A stretch of DNA of 64,000 bases, from NCBI GenBank assembly GCA_034509425.1, contig JAVTVJ010000220.1:3835608-3899607 (forward strand), given 5' to 3'. The first letter of the stretch is position 1. Each line of letters starts with the position of its first letter. The notes under the pieces were generated by a model that saw only the letters and a program-made list of their open reading frames with translations, had not been told where the DNA came from and searched no databases. Position numbers and translations under genes: made by a program. Origin of the DNA: Eopsaltria australis (taxonomy: Eukaryota > Chordata > Aves > Passeriformes > Petroicidae). Of the stretch, positions 12,801-37,840 are shown one piece after another.

Positions 12801-15585
12801 AAAAATACAGTAATGACTAGTTTTGTTTCTGAAAATAATTTTAAAATATTGAAAAGCCCCCAATGGGAAGGTTGTCTGTACTTTAATACATGTCAGCATC
12901 AACATGCTTCAAATGCCAGGAAAATATCAGTGCAGAATGTCAGATGCTGCCAAACACCTCTTTGTAAGTGCAATGCTAAATAAAAAAAAAAATACTGGAC
13001 TGCCTTGTCTTCTTTTGCTTTCCCTGAAACAAGCTCAGCAATACTTTCCATAGCTGGTTAAGGAAATGTTATTGGTCTATTAGATGGTCCTGTGGCCCCA
13101 CTTGAGCAATGTCTGTTGATGTCCTTGAGCACCTTTGAGAAGGTTTAGCTCATCAGTGATTTGCTTTGGGTGGACATGGGGGATTTGGCAACTTTTTTGT
13201 GCCCTGGCCTAGGCTGAGGCTTGTTCAGGGTCTCAGCAAAGGCTTCTCTGCCAAGGAGCCAGTGGAGAGGCAGAAGGTGGGACAGGCTCTCAGCCTCCAC
13301 TGTGCTCTCCAGTTTTATCTCCCTGGATATCTTTGGACATCCTCAATGTTTCAGGTAGGGGAAGGGGACTCCTCCAGCTGATTCACACACAGAAATGCTG
13401 AGATAAGACAAGAGACCAGATTTTATTTCCTCTGCAGGCCAGGACGGCCACAGCATTTGACTCCAAACACAAGAAAGGGGTGGGACAGGGAAGGGACCCC
13501 CAGGCTGCCCCATCCCTGGGGGGCTCAGCCATGGATTCTGCTCTGACACCCCCCAGCTGGGCAGGTTTTTGCCTTTTTCAAGGCAATGGAACCACTCACA
13601 CCCCAGTGTTGCTCCTCTCGTGACAGAGACCAGATTTTATGTATTCACTAAATCTATTAAACAGGAAAATACAAACAACTTCTGATATCCCTTTCCTTGA
13701 AAACTATTTTGGAAAATATGACTCATTTACTTCTCTTCTAAGCAGGAGAAGTAAAATTTTCCAGCACTCCCTGAGGATGTATTTAACTAGAAGCTAAGCC
13801 AGATGTAGAAACGTCTGCAAAGGTTTTCATCCCTTTCATAAAAAAAGAGAAAAAAAAAAGAAAAACTGTAAAAGAAGAGTCAAGGTATTATTGGGTTTTA
13901 AAGCACTGTTGGCCTTTTGATTACCCTTAAAATCAGATCAGATCACAAAGAAAACACAGCATATGACCAGCTAGAGAAGGTCACATTGCAAAAGAATGCA
14001 GGTGGTCTCATTTTTGAACAGTGAATGCAATAGAAGCACAAATCTTCCAGCCACCAAACAGCCTCTCCTGGCTTGGCAATTGCCACATACAATATCTGAT
14101 GAACTCTGATGTCTCACTGCTCAAGGATAAAATCCCAGCAGGCAGGGGCTGTAGGAACAGCTACACAGTCAGAGAGGAAAAAATCTTGTATTATTCCAGC
14201 AACCACTTATTTTATTCGCCAGAATTAAAACCTCTTCACAGACAAAAGTGGGGATTTTTTTTTCCATCCCACAACACAATTTTAGATTTCTATAGAATCA
14301 TTCAAAGGCAATTAAAATCTTGCTCCTGTTGATGGATTTGTGTTCCTTGCTCACAGTGATGTCAGGCTTTTAAATACAGGGCTGTTGAGTGTAATTCTTT
14401 GGGGCTTTGGAGTCACTGCTGAGTGCCAGAAAATACATTCCTTGAGTTCACAGATATTAAATGGCTTTGGTAACACCAAAATAGTTTCAAGACACGTAGC
14501 TTTTAAATCTAGAAGATATTGCAATAAAGAATTGGTGCAACATCAGGCAATTCAATACAATTTTTAGAGGAATAGAAAGATGAGAGAATCCAACAATATA
14601 ATAAGAGTACAATTAACTAAGAGGAGTCAGGGAGCTTTTCCAAACTGTCCTACTGCAAGAGTGACAGGCTTACATTGCCAGGGAAAATAAAAAAAAATAA
14701 AAATATTAATAAAAAAAGACAAAACCAAAATGCTTCACAACCAACCAAGTAAACAACACAAACCCAGGATCTACATAAAAATTATTCATAGTCCTCATCC
14801 ATTTAAAGGTCTGTGTTATTTAAACCAGATAGTGAACCTCCAACACCAGTGTTTGCTTTGGCATCGTTTTGTATAACAAAGGAAATTGTTGTTAAAAATG
14901 TAATTCAGATGTCAGCAACAGGAGGCTGTTCCCAATTGCAGAGACACAAAATGGCAGGATTAACACTGCTGGGCCTGGAATTGCATTGCAGGGATGAACA
15001 CTGATTTACAGCCCTGAACAAAAGGAGCCAGCCACGCCAAGCACAGTGGGGGTGTGGGCACCTCCTGCAGCCCAGGTACCATTCTGATCACTGACAAGGT
15101 CATTCTCCTGCCAGGGGATGCAGCACATGATAGCAGAAGTGTAGGGTCAACAATATTGGACACAGAACCTTGCCAGAACATCAGCAAAGCACTGATCAGT
15201 GATGACGACTATTGGCTTATCAGTGCCACTGATGTCTTACTGAGACTGGCATCACCCCAGGAATCTGGTGTTTGTGGGCAAACAGGGCAGTTTCTGTCCT
15301 TAGGCCAAATTTAGATTGCAGACTCGTTGCATTGTTGCTCCTTGAAAGGCAAATGCAGACAGAATTAGTGAAATAAAGCTATAATCATGCTGCTGCCTGA
15401 CACTGGAGGTTGTTAGCGGTCACCAGGCAAAACTGGCACAAGATATGGGCTGGTTCAAGATGAAGAGCAAAATAAAGTCTTCAAGGACACCAGCAAAGCC
15501 CAGTCAGCAGGAAAAGAACTGTCCCTTGTGCTGCTGTTGTGGGTGCAGCTCAGCCCTTCAGCACAGTTTGGGCTTGTAGAGCCCG

Positions 15586-15609
15586 GGGAGGGAGGGAGGG
15601 AGGGAGGGA
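15586..15609 (+). repeat. (GGGA)n tetranucleotide repeat
   Basis: Nearly six GGGA units. The spaced G-tracts also satisfy the loose G-quadruplex rule. Confidence 0.92.
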
Positions 15610-18600
15610 ACCACGATGGAGCGAACAGGGAGAGGCAGGACTGGTTTCCTGTCCTAATTTTGGGCTTGTGAAGCACAGCCAGTCCAATAGGAGGGATGGG
15701 ACCATCCACACACAGAACCTGTGTTATATCAGGGACAGATCCTTTATCCTTTACAGCATCGCGCCCTACACAGCAGGGAACAAGGGGAGCCTGAAAGGCA
15801 ACAACCAATCCTTTAATTTTTTTGTTTCACTTTTCTCTTCCTCTAAACTCTGAGTAATAGATACAAAGAGTTCTCCTGGAAACCCTGTTTGAACTGTGGC
15901 TGCCAGGAAATGAAGGCAGTTGATGGGGGCCTGTAAAGGGCTGTTCATTAGTCCTGCCTTCTTTATGAGCTTCTTCAGTCCCAAAGCCAGATGGGTGTGG
16001 GAATGCAGCAGAGCAGGGGACTCATGTGTTCAAAGAAATGACAGGATCCAGTCCTGCGAGGAATTCCTTCCCCATCCCTTCAGATTATGGGGTTAATTAA
16101 TACCAGTTAATTAATGATGTGTCAATCATCATGCAGTGCATGCCTGTGTGAGGAAAGCTGCCCCTCAGGGTGATGAGCATTAAGGCCTTCCCTGGAGAAA
16201 GTCCTTGTGACAATTTCTGAAGCCTTAAAAAGGATGTTTTAATCCCTTTATCTCAGGATTCACTTCTGGCAAGAGCCAGCCTCTCACAGGAAACACCTAG
16301 CAGAGGTAGTTAAAAAAATAATTGCAGTGCTGCTGCCTTCAAGGTGAGTCTCTGGAGGACACAGGATGGTGGCAGGTGCCAGCTGTCCCCAGCGGCTGAA
16401 AGCATCTCAGAAACTGCCTTGCCCTCACTGATGGAGTAGCAGGAGCCTGGGGCAGAATGTGGGGGTATCATCTCTGCAGTGAGACACCCCGTGCCCATGC
16501 CGGACACCCGTTGTGCCTGCTCTTCCCAGGGTAACTTCAGGAGGGCCAGGCATTTGGACAGGAGCACCGAGAGCTCTGCTCCCGTTCCCCTCTGCCAGCT
16601 GAGCATCCCCGGCTCTTGGCTGCCAGGACAGCCAGCCCATCTGCTCACATGGCACGCTGCCTGCTCACAAGTTGTCAGACAATTTCACGGGTGCCAAAAG
16701 AACCTGGGCTTGAATAGGTGGCCTGGATATGCTGCAAAATCCATCTCCTCTGGCTGACTGCTAACAGAGCAGGGCCTGTCTGTGCTCACAGTGCCCGGAG
16801 CTGTGGGCTCGCTCGGACTGGCACTGCCCCTCCATGCTGCAGCACGAAAGCTTTGCCACGCTTCAGGCAAGGCATCAGTGCCCTGAGTGCTGCTTAAGCA
16901 CAGAAAAACCAGCTTCTGTACCAAAATAACCCGTGTATGCCAAGATAACTTCAAGGCACCATGATACCATCGGGCACAAAAGGCTGGCTCTTGGAAGGGA
17001 AGCACAAGCGGAGCAGAAACCCCCACGGCTCCCCACGGGCAGTGACAAGTAGGTCAGGCAGAGCATAAAAGGGCATGTTTTGGGCTAAAATCCCAGTTAC
17101 CCAGCTCCTGTACCTGAGAGGCTGCAAAAAAAATTGGAGCTGGCTCTAGGAACAGGAAAATTAGACAGGCAATGGGAAAGGCAGACAGCCCTTCTGGTGG
17201 CACTTGGTCAAGCTGAAGAGACAGCTGCTGTCCCCACCTTTTTCAGGGCTGGCACAAACCCTTCTTGCTGCACCCCATCCTTCTACTGCCAACAGCCCCC
17301 AGTCCCACATTTCACTCCTGTGGAGAAAACCAGGATTTTGCTGTCAGTTGTCTGCCATCGTCAGCCCAGAAGGCAGAGCTGGCACTGAACTACAGCACTG
17401 CCCTCCCTCCTCTTGGCTGGGGCTCACTCAGGGCCCTGACACAAAAACTTGGTTTGCAACATGAAAGGCTGAATCTCTGGGTTTTATGCCCTGGGAATCA
17501 GATTTTCTGCTTAATAAACCCCCTAAAGAATCAGATGCAAAAGAGGTTTGTTTGAAAATTTTGGCTGGGTTATCTTAGCGTGGTGATTCAAACAGGCACA
17601 GAATACAGGGAAACACAAATGTGCTGGGCCAAAATTCCCTTCTTGTGCATCATGAGATAGACTCAAACTACATACAAGTCAGTCATACTGGAAACCAAAG
17701 AAAATTATACCAATTATTGCCAGCTTTCCCATTAAACTTACAGATTTATTTACATCTCCATTTCTTTTGCTGCCTGCTGCCAGATAATCAAAGCATTTAA
17801 AAATCCACACACAGCCTGTGTGTAGCTGAGGTCTGTGTGCAGTATTTCTGCTATTACAGGTCTCCACAGCTAGCCATATGTGTCCTCTGGCCAGGTGAAC
17901 ACCCTGGCATGAAGAATTTGGACTATCAATTAGCAAGGTTTACAGAAGGGCCTTGAAGTGCTCACAGGATCAGTTGGATGCTGCTGCTGAGAACAGCATC
18001 TGGCTTGGGGTGTTTTATTATCCACAGCACATAATCCTGCACTTTAAGCTGCTTCTATTTACAACAGTTTTGCTGTCCCCCCGCTACTCTCCAGCTCCCA
18101 CACATTTGCAGATGCTCCTTACTCTGTGTTTCTGCTACTTCTTCACATGCAAATGAGTCTTTCAGGCTTTCTCACTTTTATTTACCCATATGCAGAACAC
18201 TACAGCAGGGTGAAAAATTATAAATTACGAGGAACAGTACTGAGATTATTGAACTAGGAAAAAAATTAAAAACTCAGAAACGTTCAGTGTGCCCTAAATC
18301 TGTGTTATTAACAGCTATTATGGCTATTAGAAACACACTTTTTTTGTTGGTTTACAGCAGTGAGTCACCCACAGCACCATGCCAAGGGCGTAATTTGGAT
18401 TTGTGCTGTGCCCTCTCTTCTAAGCTTTGCCAAAACCTTCCTGTCTCGACCTGCAGGACGCTGTTGCTTTGGCTGTGGGTCTGTCCTAAATGCCACACCA
18501 TTTCTGCATTGTCACTGACCACAGGACTGTGCTGCCTGAATTGGTGACCTCTGGAGAAGCTGGACACGGGTCCTCAGTCCTACACTTGCTGTTTCATCAG

Positions 18601-19399
18601 ATCCATTTCACTGCTGCTTATCTCCTACTCCTTTGGATGGCCAGCAGCCCTAACTCAAAAACCTATAGAAATGTTGAGGGCTTAAACGAGCTGACAAAGT
18701 TCAAACAAATCTTGGTGCAAGCGGCCAAATCCCCATCTGCCTCCTCCAAAGTGGTGGTGATCCCCAGAGCTATCTCTGTGTGAGATAAAGACCAGGGGCA
18801 GAGAAAGAGCAATTTAGCTTCAAAAGCATCCCAAAATAACTCCTCCCAAGGGGTAAGATGAGTATGGTGCAACTCATCTTCAGGACAAAGCTGTGTGTGC
18901 TGCTCCAGAGAGAAAACAGCCTCAGCCTGTGGTTTACGCCACAAGTCTTGCACAAATCATTTTGCCCTCCCTGAATTTCAGTCTCTGGAGCCTAGTTTAA
19001 GGATTATAAATTGCAGAGAAATGGAGACAAATTCCCATGGAATGTTTCAGGGTGGCAGTATCTGCATATCCTGTTGAAAACATTGTGGACACATTTTTTT
19101 TTTGCTTAGATTTACTAGGACATCTTACCTCAGTGCTCCAGCAGTCCCCTGTGTGCCAAGCCCTGTTACTCAGCAGTAAATTACAGACTATGCATTTCAT
19201 GCCAGCTCTTTGCTGTTCTGCACCGTTGATACATGGTAAACTGTGTGAAATAAGGAACTGAGGAGCTAAAGTGCCTCTCTGATTAAAAGACAAAGCCACA
19301 GGACTGCACTTCTTGGTATGCAGAAAATTAGAGTGAAGAAGTGGCTTGATTAAAATCAGACACTGAAGATGGTTCTTTCCTAATATACTGTGGTAATGT

Positions 19400-19418
19400 A
19401 AAAAAAAAAAAAAAAAAA
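19400..19418 (+). repeat. Poly-A run
   Basis: Nineteen A bases. No recognisable element precedes it. Confidence 0.9.
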
Positions 19419-21671
19419 GTTAGCTGCTGCAATAACTGGCTTTTAACGAAAAAATAAACACCAGCATGTCTTTGTTCCCAAAGACTAATTAGCAAGATTC
19501 CATAAGCACCTAGAAGGCAGCTAATCAAGCAGAGACAATTCTGTGCTGTAAAATGTGACTGCAGACTCAGGTCTCCCTTCAAACAGTGATAAGGGGCAGG
19601 TACAGGCAGCACCTGTGGCCATTTGTGTTCATTTAAGACAAGAACAAAAATAGATATTGAGCATCCTGTTATCATCTGCCAAAAACAGCCCAGCAAATGA
19701 GCTGAGGAAAAATGCAAGGCTGGAAGGCTGTGCAAAAAAGCCCAGTGACAGAGATCATGGGGTTGGCATTTCTGTGAGCTGCAGAGCAAAGCCTTCTCTG
19801 TCAGGAGCTGAAGATGCCGTGGGGAAGTCAGGAGAGAGGGATTTTGGGGGATAATTCAGCAGCAGTAGTGGGTGGCAGCTTCCCAGTGCTGGGAAGGAGG
19901 ATGGAGCTGAATCCCATGGACACGGTGATATCCACCAAAAACAGCCCTGGCTTGCTGGAGGAAGGTCTGGTCCCTCCCAGCCTGGGACTCATTGTCCAGT
20001 CCTGGCTCAGAGCAGATCCTGCCCTGCTCCAGGAGGGGATAATCCAGGGCAGCTCAGCTTGGGACAGCACAATAGAGCTGCTGCCTGGAGAGGGAAGGAG
20101 GTTCATCCTCCCCTTCCTGGCTGCTGGCACAGTGAAATCTGCTGTCACAGATCCCTGCAGATCCTAATCCAAATGGACAACCTTTGAGCTACCTGGACTT
20201 GGAGACTGTGACTCCAGGGTCATTCCATAAACATGTTTGCAGAAGTCGAGAACAAGTTGCTCCTGAGCTGGATGGGAATGATCAATATTCCAACCAGCAG
20301 TGTCTGAGCTGTGCCAAGGGGAAATGCAGAGCCCAGTGGCAGACAGAGACTGTATTTCACTGCTGTCCAGGGCCATCAGTCAGCCTCAATCCTGAACCAG
20401 CTCCCCTTGAAGTCACCACAAATTTTCCAATCTGCATAAATGGGATTTGGACCAGAGGCACTGCTGAGTCCTGAAACACAGTTTGCACTGAAATACTGAA
20501 GGAGTCTGATCTGATGAACAGGATTAGTTATAAAAGAGAAAAACAGTTCATGCATAATATACCAAAAGTTAAAGAGCTAAAATACTACACAGCATCCTCC
20601 ACTGTCCTTATTTGGGACCACATTCAGACCTCATGCACTTTAAATATCAAAGGATATAATTCATCCTGTTAACTCCAGATTTATTCCTGATATAAGTACA
20701 ATCAAATGTGCCTATCAGTCTCATTCAGGTAAACATTTCAGCAGGGATTTGGTTGACAAGGATTTGAATGCCCTTAAAAAGCCCCCAAATCTCATAGATG
20801 AGGTCCATAGAATATCTGATTACTGATTATTCCTTCCAGCAGCGAAGAAAGCACTTCTTCTTCATGATATAATGACAGCATTCCTTGCAATTTTAAAATA
20901 CTCCTACATAAAATCCAATGCTTGGATTGCCAGTTTCAACCTTTCTAACCCCTTTATTCAACCTTAGGTCTCCAGTAACCCACCTTGCACAGAAGTAGTG
21001 ACTGGCACAGTAACACAGCTCAAGCCCAGGGACAGACCTCAGTGGCCGGGGTGTACTTTGGCCAGCCACTGCCCAGTTGGGTTTCACACAGCACATTCCA
21101 GAGTGCCAAAGTGCTAATCCTGGAAGGCTCCAAGCAGAGCAGCTACTGGGATGCACATCTCACTTCTCTAGCTGCTCAGAGAAAACACTGCAATTTGATT
21201 TAATTGCTATGTTGACTTATAACAGTATGTTTATACTGGATGCCTGCCAGCTCACATGCAACAGGTTGGCAAAACGTATTTCCTCAAAACAGCATGAGAC
21301 GCAATGTAATAAGGAAAGCAATCTTTCAGCAGCCTCCATTCTGGAGTTCATTTCAACTCCTCTGACTTGGAAGCAGAAGGATTACACCACCCTAATTGAT
21401 ATGATAATCAAGCCTGGAGGCTGCACTTCCCAGGTACAACAGCCACAGCTTCAGAAAGGGAATATAACTGTAGGAAATGAAAGTGATTAACAGTTGTTGT
21501 ATTACGGGGATTGTTTGGACTGTTTAATATCCCTATCAAAAGATGCATTATTTGTTGAACAGACCTAAAAGCAAATCAAAGAGAAACTTGAAGAACATTG
21601 CTAATCCTTTGTCACTGTAAGTATGACATCTAAAAGCCAGTGAAAAGCTCTGCTTTGACAACTGAAACAAA

Positions 21672-21825
21672 AATCACAGAATCATATAATCATTAAAGTT
21701 GGGAAAGACCCCTAGGATCCCTGAGTCCAACCAATAACACAGCCCTGCCAAGTCCAACTCCCAACTCAACACCCAGCACATGGTGTTGAGCACTAAACCA
21801 CATCCCCAAGTGTCACATCCACAAC
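21672..21825 (-). mobile_element. CR1 LINE 3'-end fragment
   Basis: Reads AATCACAGAATCATATAATC, then AAAGTTGGGAAAGACC, AGTCCAACCA and CACTAAACCACATCCC. This is the reverse complement of a typical avian CR1 3' UTR, whose terminal repeat is ATTCTATGATTCTATG-like. It is 5'-truncated, as CR1 copies usually are, and sits inside FAM20C intron 3 in the same orientation as the gene. Confidence 0.85.
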
Positions 21826-24800
21826 CCTGAGGGTCATTATTAGCCTTCCTGTGAGCTTGGGCTGCTTGATCTCAGCCCAGCTAACAGCACCTGTGCCTTG
21901 GAGCCACAAGACAGTGACAGCAACATTAGAGAGAATTAAAGGTGGCTGTGCTTGTTTCAATCCTGCAGAGAAGCAGTTTGCCCCAGACTGTGACTACCAG
22001 CCAGCTTTGTGGCTGGCACTGGGATGGGTCAGGGCTCTGAAGGCTGCAGGAACATGGAGATGCTCCCAGCAGCAAGCTTCAGGAGGGACAGTGAGGACCA
22101 AAGTTACAAATAACGTGGTCAGCAGTGTCTGATCAGTTAATGAATGCCCATGATTCAAGGGGACTGGATTTCACAACCCCAAAATCCTCTTCTGGCCTGG
22201 TATCCCCCTGATACTAACTGGCTCTACTTTAATAAAGACTTTAACTGCAAACTTCATCTATTGGAAGAAACAGTCATGTGGCTCTTTCTAATCCTGTACT
22301 GTGACTTGTAAAATCAGAAGGAAAGAAAGAAGATGTTAAAAATATCAAGTAAAATCTAAAGTTGGAACAGAATTGGCTTTTATCTGTTCAGTCAAAAGTG
22401 AGTTCACTAGATACAGTAGTATTTCTTTGAATGGAACAAATAAGCCTCAAAGATTTTAAAATGAATACCCCTTGCACACATTTGTACAATGCAGTCTATA
22501 AAAATGGGAATGAGAGATGTCACTCCTAGACACAGACCCCAGGACACTTTTCTCACAACTCCAATAACAAGGTATCATTTTCTATCTGATTCTATTTGGC
22601 TTTTCCATAAGGAACTGTAAAAACCTCTTTCAAAATCCTGGCACCAGTGTGTGCAATAGGAATCCTAATGCTGGCTCTGCTGGAGCAGAATTTCCCTCTT
22701 CAAGAATAAAGCCTTGGGAGGAAAAAAATAGCGTGTTGGCTTTGTGGCTGAGCCAGCTATTTAACTCCACGAGCCAGCAGAAACAAAGGGAAACCAAATA
22801 AAACTACAAAGCTACAAATGCTCCTTTTGGACAAGTGAGCCAAAGCTCTTTTGACATTTATGGCTCTACCCATCCCTACCTGATAAGTCAAACAGAAAGC
22901 TGCAACTGCAAATATCAGCCATCATGTAAATAAATTTTATTATGTTGTATGTACAATACTAGTACAGTTAGATACATTAATCATGGGAGGAGGGGAGGTT
23001 GCTATTTTTTTCCTGTCCCATATGGTAATAATTTTGTAAGATTGAATTGTTATGAGCTAAATAAAAGTACACATTAACTGTAAGATACATTGCAAATACA
23101 TTAAATCTTCCCTGGAGTTTTAGCATATACGTGCTTTTCCTATAATGCATTTGGAATTAGTAAAGGAATCTACACTGGGCCATAGGATTTATAAATAGAT
23201 TTGGCTTCCTCTGCAATACTTTATGGGCAATTATTTCAGAAATGAAGATGCAGAGCCATGGATAAATAAAATAATTGCAGCTGATCAGGTTTTATTTACT
23301 GCTATCACATTTCCCTGACTGCTACACTTCTCTCATTTGCTCCACTAGCCTGAATCAATGACCAGATGAAGAGCTGTCAGTTTATGTCAAACACAGAGCA
23401 CAAAAGATGCCAAAGGCTGATTCCCATTTCCACATTTCCAAATTCTAACTGGGCTCTTCCGGAGCTGGCTTGCTCCCTGGATAAATTCATCGTGGAATTG
23501 GGAGGCTGGGAAAGGGCAGAGCCAGTCAGATCAGGTCTGCAGTGTGTTCAGCAGTTTTCCAGGGAGCACATTTTGCTGTGGCTGCCCTGCAGGAGTTGCT
23601 GCCAAAGGTCTGGAGAGCTCCCCTCCCATGAGCAGATGCTCAGCTGTGGCAGGGAAGGGCTGGCATGGTCTCCCCTATCTGCTGCAATCCCACTCAAACA
23701 GGTATTAATTCAGGTTGGAAGACACTGAGTACAGCTATGTGTGGCAAAAACAGCTTTCCAGGCAATTCCAGCAAATCAAATCCAAGCAGAGCCTGGGATT
23801 GGCCTCATGTCTACATAATACCCTCTGTCTACCTCACACCTTGCAGCTTTCAGCACTCCAGATCTCAGACAGCATGGGAAACTCTGGATTATCAATATTC
23901 CTTGGGATCAGGCCTGAAATCCTACACTCAGCCCTCTCTAATAGTTGTGCTACCTGGGGTGCATGAAGGAGGTTGTTTAGCTGAAGAGGCTGATCAACTG
24001 ATGAGGGAAGAAAGTGTAATTTCTGCTGCTTTGAAAAGCCACAGAGCTGATAACACAGAAACAAGTGAAACACGTGGGATGCACCAGGTGGAGACAACCT
24101 GACTGCCCACCAAGGGCTCCCTCTAATGAGCTCATCTCAGAAGTAGCCACCAGGATTCCATTTTATGGCTCATGTATTAAACTACTTAGAAAAAGATTGT
24201 CAGCCAGCCCTGGTGAGCAGAAACGTCTCTGACGTTATCTACAGCCTCCTGTCCTGGGAAGGAACATCCAGCTTTGTGAGGCCTGGATAAAAAGGGCATC
24301 CTGTAGAAAAGGGGAAGCACCAGAAACAACATGGAAGCTGTCTAGGGCCTTAAGAAGATCCTACAAGCAGAAGTCTCACAGATTTAAAGCCTAGCTTTTA
24401 TTTATTTTTTTATTTCATTCTAGGTTGCTTATTTCTATATAAATGATGCTGCAAACCTCCCCAAGAACTTCATCAACCACAGTCCATAAGGTGGAGAAAG
24501 AGGCCAGTGGGACCAGATGCCAGAAGAGCTAGGAAGATTTATGCTAGCTGAGCATCTGGCTCCCTGTTCCCTGTTACCAGAGTGAAGACAAATGCTTGCA
24601 AGCACCCTTATTCCAAATCACTGAAGTGCTCAGCCACGCTCAGCACAAGTCCAGCAGTGCTGCTTCTGGAAGGTGTGCTGTCTGCAAAAGCAGCTGCTGA
24701 ATGCTTCTTCCAGGGGTTTATGCAGTGCAAAGAGCAGTGAGAAACCAGGGTGTTGCTGCCCCTCAAATCAAGCCAAGGGAATGATTAAGACATCATCATT

Positions 24801-26503
24801 CTCTGTTATTGTTCTAGTGGGTGGTAGTAATTGCTTCTACACAGGAACGTGGCTACACCTCTGTTGTCATCCATCATCTTGCTGAGGCTGTGCATTGTAC
24901 AGTATTTTGATTTGACCTCATTAGCATTCCCAGAATTACAATGTCATACCAATGATAAAGGCTGAGATTATCTGCATCTGAGGAAATGGAGAAGGAGAAA
25001 AATCACACACGATTGGAAAAGGCAACAGTGCAACTCTGCCAAATACTCAAAGGCTGCCTGAATCCCCCTGGTTCTTGATTTTGCACATGGGAAAAGACAT
25101 GATGAGGAATTGTGCCTAAATGCATCAAGCCTGCAGATAAAGGCTCATGCACTGGTGATCTGAACACTCAGGAAGAGCACAGGGAGAGGAAGGGAAGGTG
25201 CTGGAGCAGATGCTCTCTGGTATGACCTTCCCTCTGAGCTGCCAGAATTGTCTGTGCTTCCTCAAACCTCTCCCAGGCAGGCAGTGATCCACTAGAAACA
25301 TGGAGAAATTTGTGTGCAATTTGGGAAATGATGCAGAGGCATTTGGCCTTTGCACAAGACCTTGTGCTCTCTGGAAGCTCCCAGGATTTTCTTGTGATTC
25401 CCAGGACAGAGGCACATAGGGAGAGTTCCTGCTCAAACTTGGGTTGAAGGAAAGTCGGATAAATTTTTTGACCCTTCTGGCAGTCAAATAAAATCAAGTC
25501 AAACCTGCACTTGTCTGAAGTCAATCTATAGCAAAATCAGTAGTGAAACAGGGAATCTCTCAGTCCCCAGCCAGCAGCTTCCCCCTGAGCTGTGCTCCCC
25601 ACTGCAGCTCTAACTCAGAGCCAACACATATTCCAAACCACTCATTCTCAGCTACTTTAGTCTTCTATGGACCATTTTAGAGGAAATTAACTGAACTTCC
25701 TTACAGTGGGAACAAAAGAGCGAAATGAATGTATTATTCCAGTGGCACCCTTGACGCAGATACTGAGTAGCTCCATTAAACATTTTGCAGCCCTGAGCAT
25801 CTTTGCTAAGCCCCTTACAATGAGCACAGAGTCATTTTCCTTCTTACAACACAAACACACAGGTCAGGATTCAGAAGCCTGTTTTGTGCCTGAGTAACTT
25901 CTCTCATCTCAATGGGATCCAGGCAGGACCAAATTAAGGCTGCATAATCCCAGTCCTTCCCTTTCTCTCCAGAGTCATTACCTTGCAGTAAACTGGGTAA
26001 ACACATTTTCACAGACTCAGCATAGCCCCAACCAAATGACTAATACAACTCTTTAATACAAACAACAATAAATCAACTGATTAAGTTCTAATTTATCAGG
26101 CAAATACTCTTTAGCTCTTCCCAAAGCTGTTCTGAATCATCTCTCTTGTCTGGCCATGCTCCAGAGGAGCACTGACACTAGATAAAGCTCAGACCTGTGG
26201 AATAAGTTTATATAAGATAGAAATGCTGAAAACATCCTGTATTTATGATGGGAGATTTCACAGAGATCAGAGTGAGTAACATTCCTGGCAAGACTGTAAT
26301 GTCTCTGAAGCCCCCTCAGCACCTCTTCCAAACACCAGTCTAGCAGGACAAGGTATCAGCAGACCCTGAAGCTCCAGGCTCAGCAGCAAGGCTCAGGAAC
26401 CAGACACATTAACCTTGGGAGATCCTACAGCAAACTTTTAACAGTTTAGAAAAAGGCTGCTGCTGCACAATTCCACTTTAAATCACAGACTTTTTTTTAC
26501 TTA

Positions 26504-37629
<11,126 letters not shown>

Positions 37630-37648
37630 GGCCGGGGCGGCTGATGAA

Positions 37649-37840
37649 TTACCGGGGGAGGGGGAGGGAGGGGAGGCGGCGGACAGAGCCCGGGCGGGCG
37701 CGGGGCTGCCGGGCCCCCCCCGGGGCTCCGGCGTGCTCCTCTCGGGTCGGGAAGCGAGCGATCAAGTCAATAAAGTTACCTCCATAGGCGCCGAGAAATA
37801 AACAGGCTAAACCCGATAGGTCCTCATGTCTCAGTATCAT
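37649..37840 (-). other. Upstream open reading frame in the FAM20C leader (63 codons)
   Basis: From ATG at 37840-37838 to TAA at 37651-37649, ending 19 nt before the FAM20C start codon. The product would begin MILRHEDLSGLACLFLGAYG and end in an Arg/Pro-rich tail. The start context is weak (T at -3, A at +4). It matters only if transcription starts upstream of 37840, which is not shown. I do not recognise the peptide. If translated, it would reduce initiation at the main ATG or force reinitiation. Confidence 0.35.
37654..37673 (+). other. G-quadruplex-type run just upstream of the FAM20C ATG
   Basis: The plus strand reads G5-A-G5-A-G3-A-G4, four G-tracts with single-base loops, followed by AGG. 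This meets the usual sequence rule for a very stable G-quadruplex. It lies on the template strand, so the RNA is C-rich and the non-template DNA could form an i-motif. It is 25 nt upstream of the start codon. Confidence 0.7.

Noticed and set aside
19814..20167. Overlapping 117- and 106-codon frames on opposite strands
   Set aside because: Mutually antisense frames in a low-stop region; neither resembles a known protein.
25880..25920. Possible third copy of the palindromic element (TGAGTAACTTCTCTCATCTC and CAATGGGATCC)
   Set aside because: Only short words resemble related elements, and there is no alignment with copies A or B.
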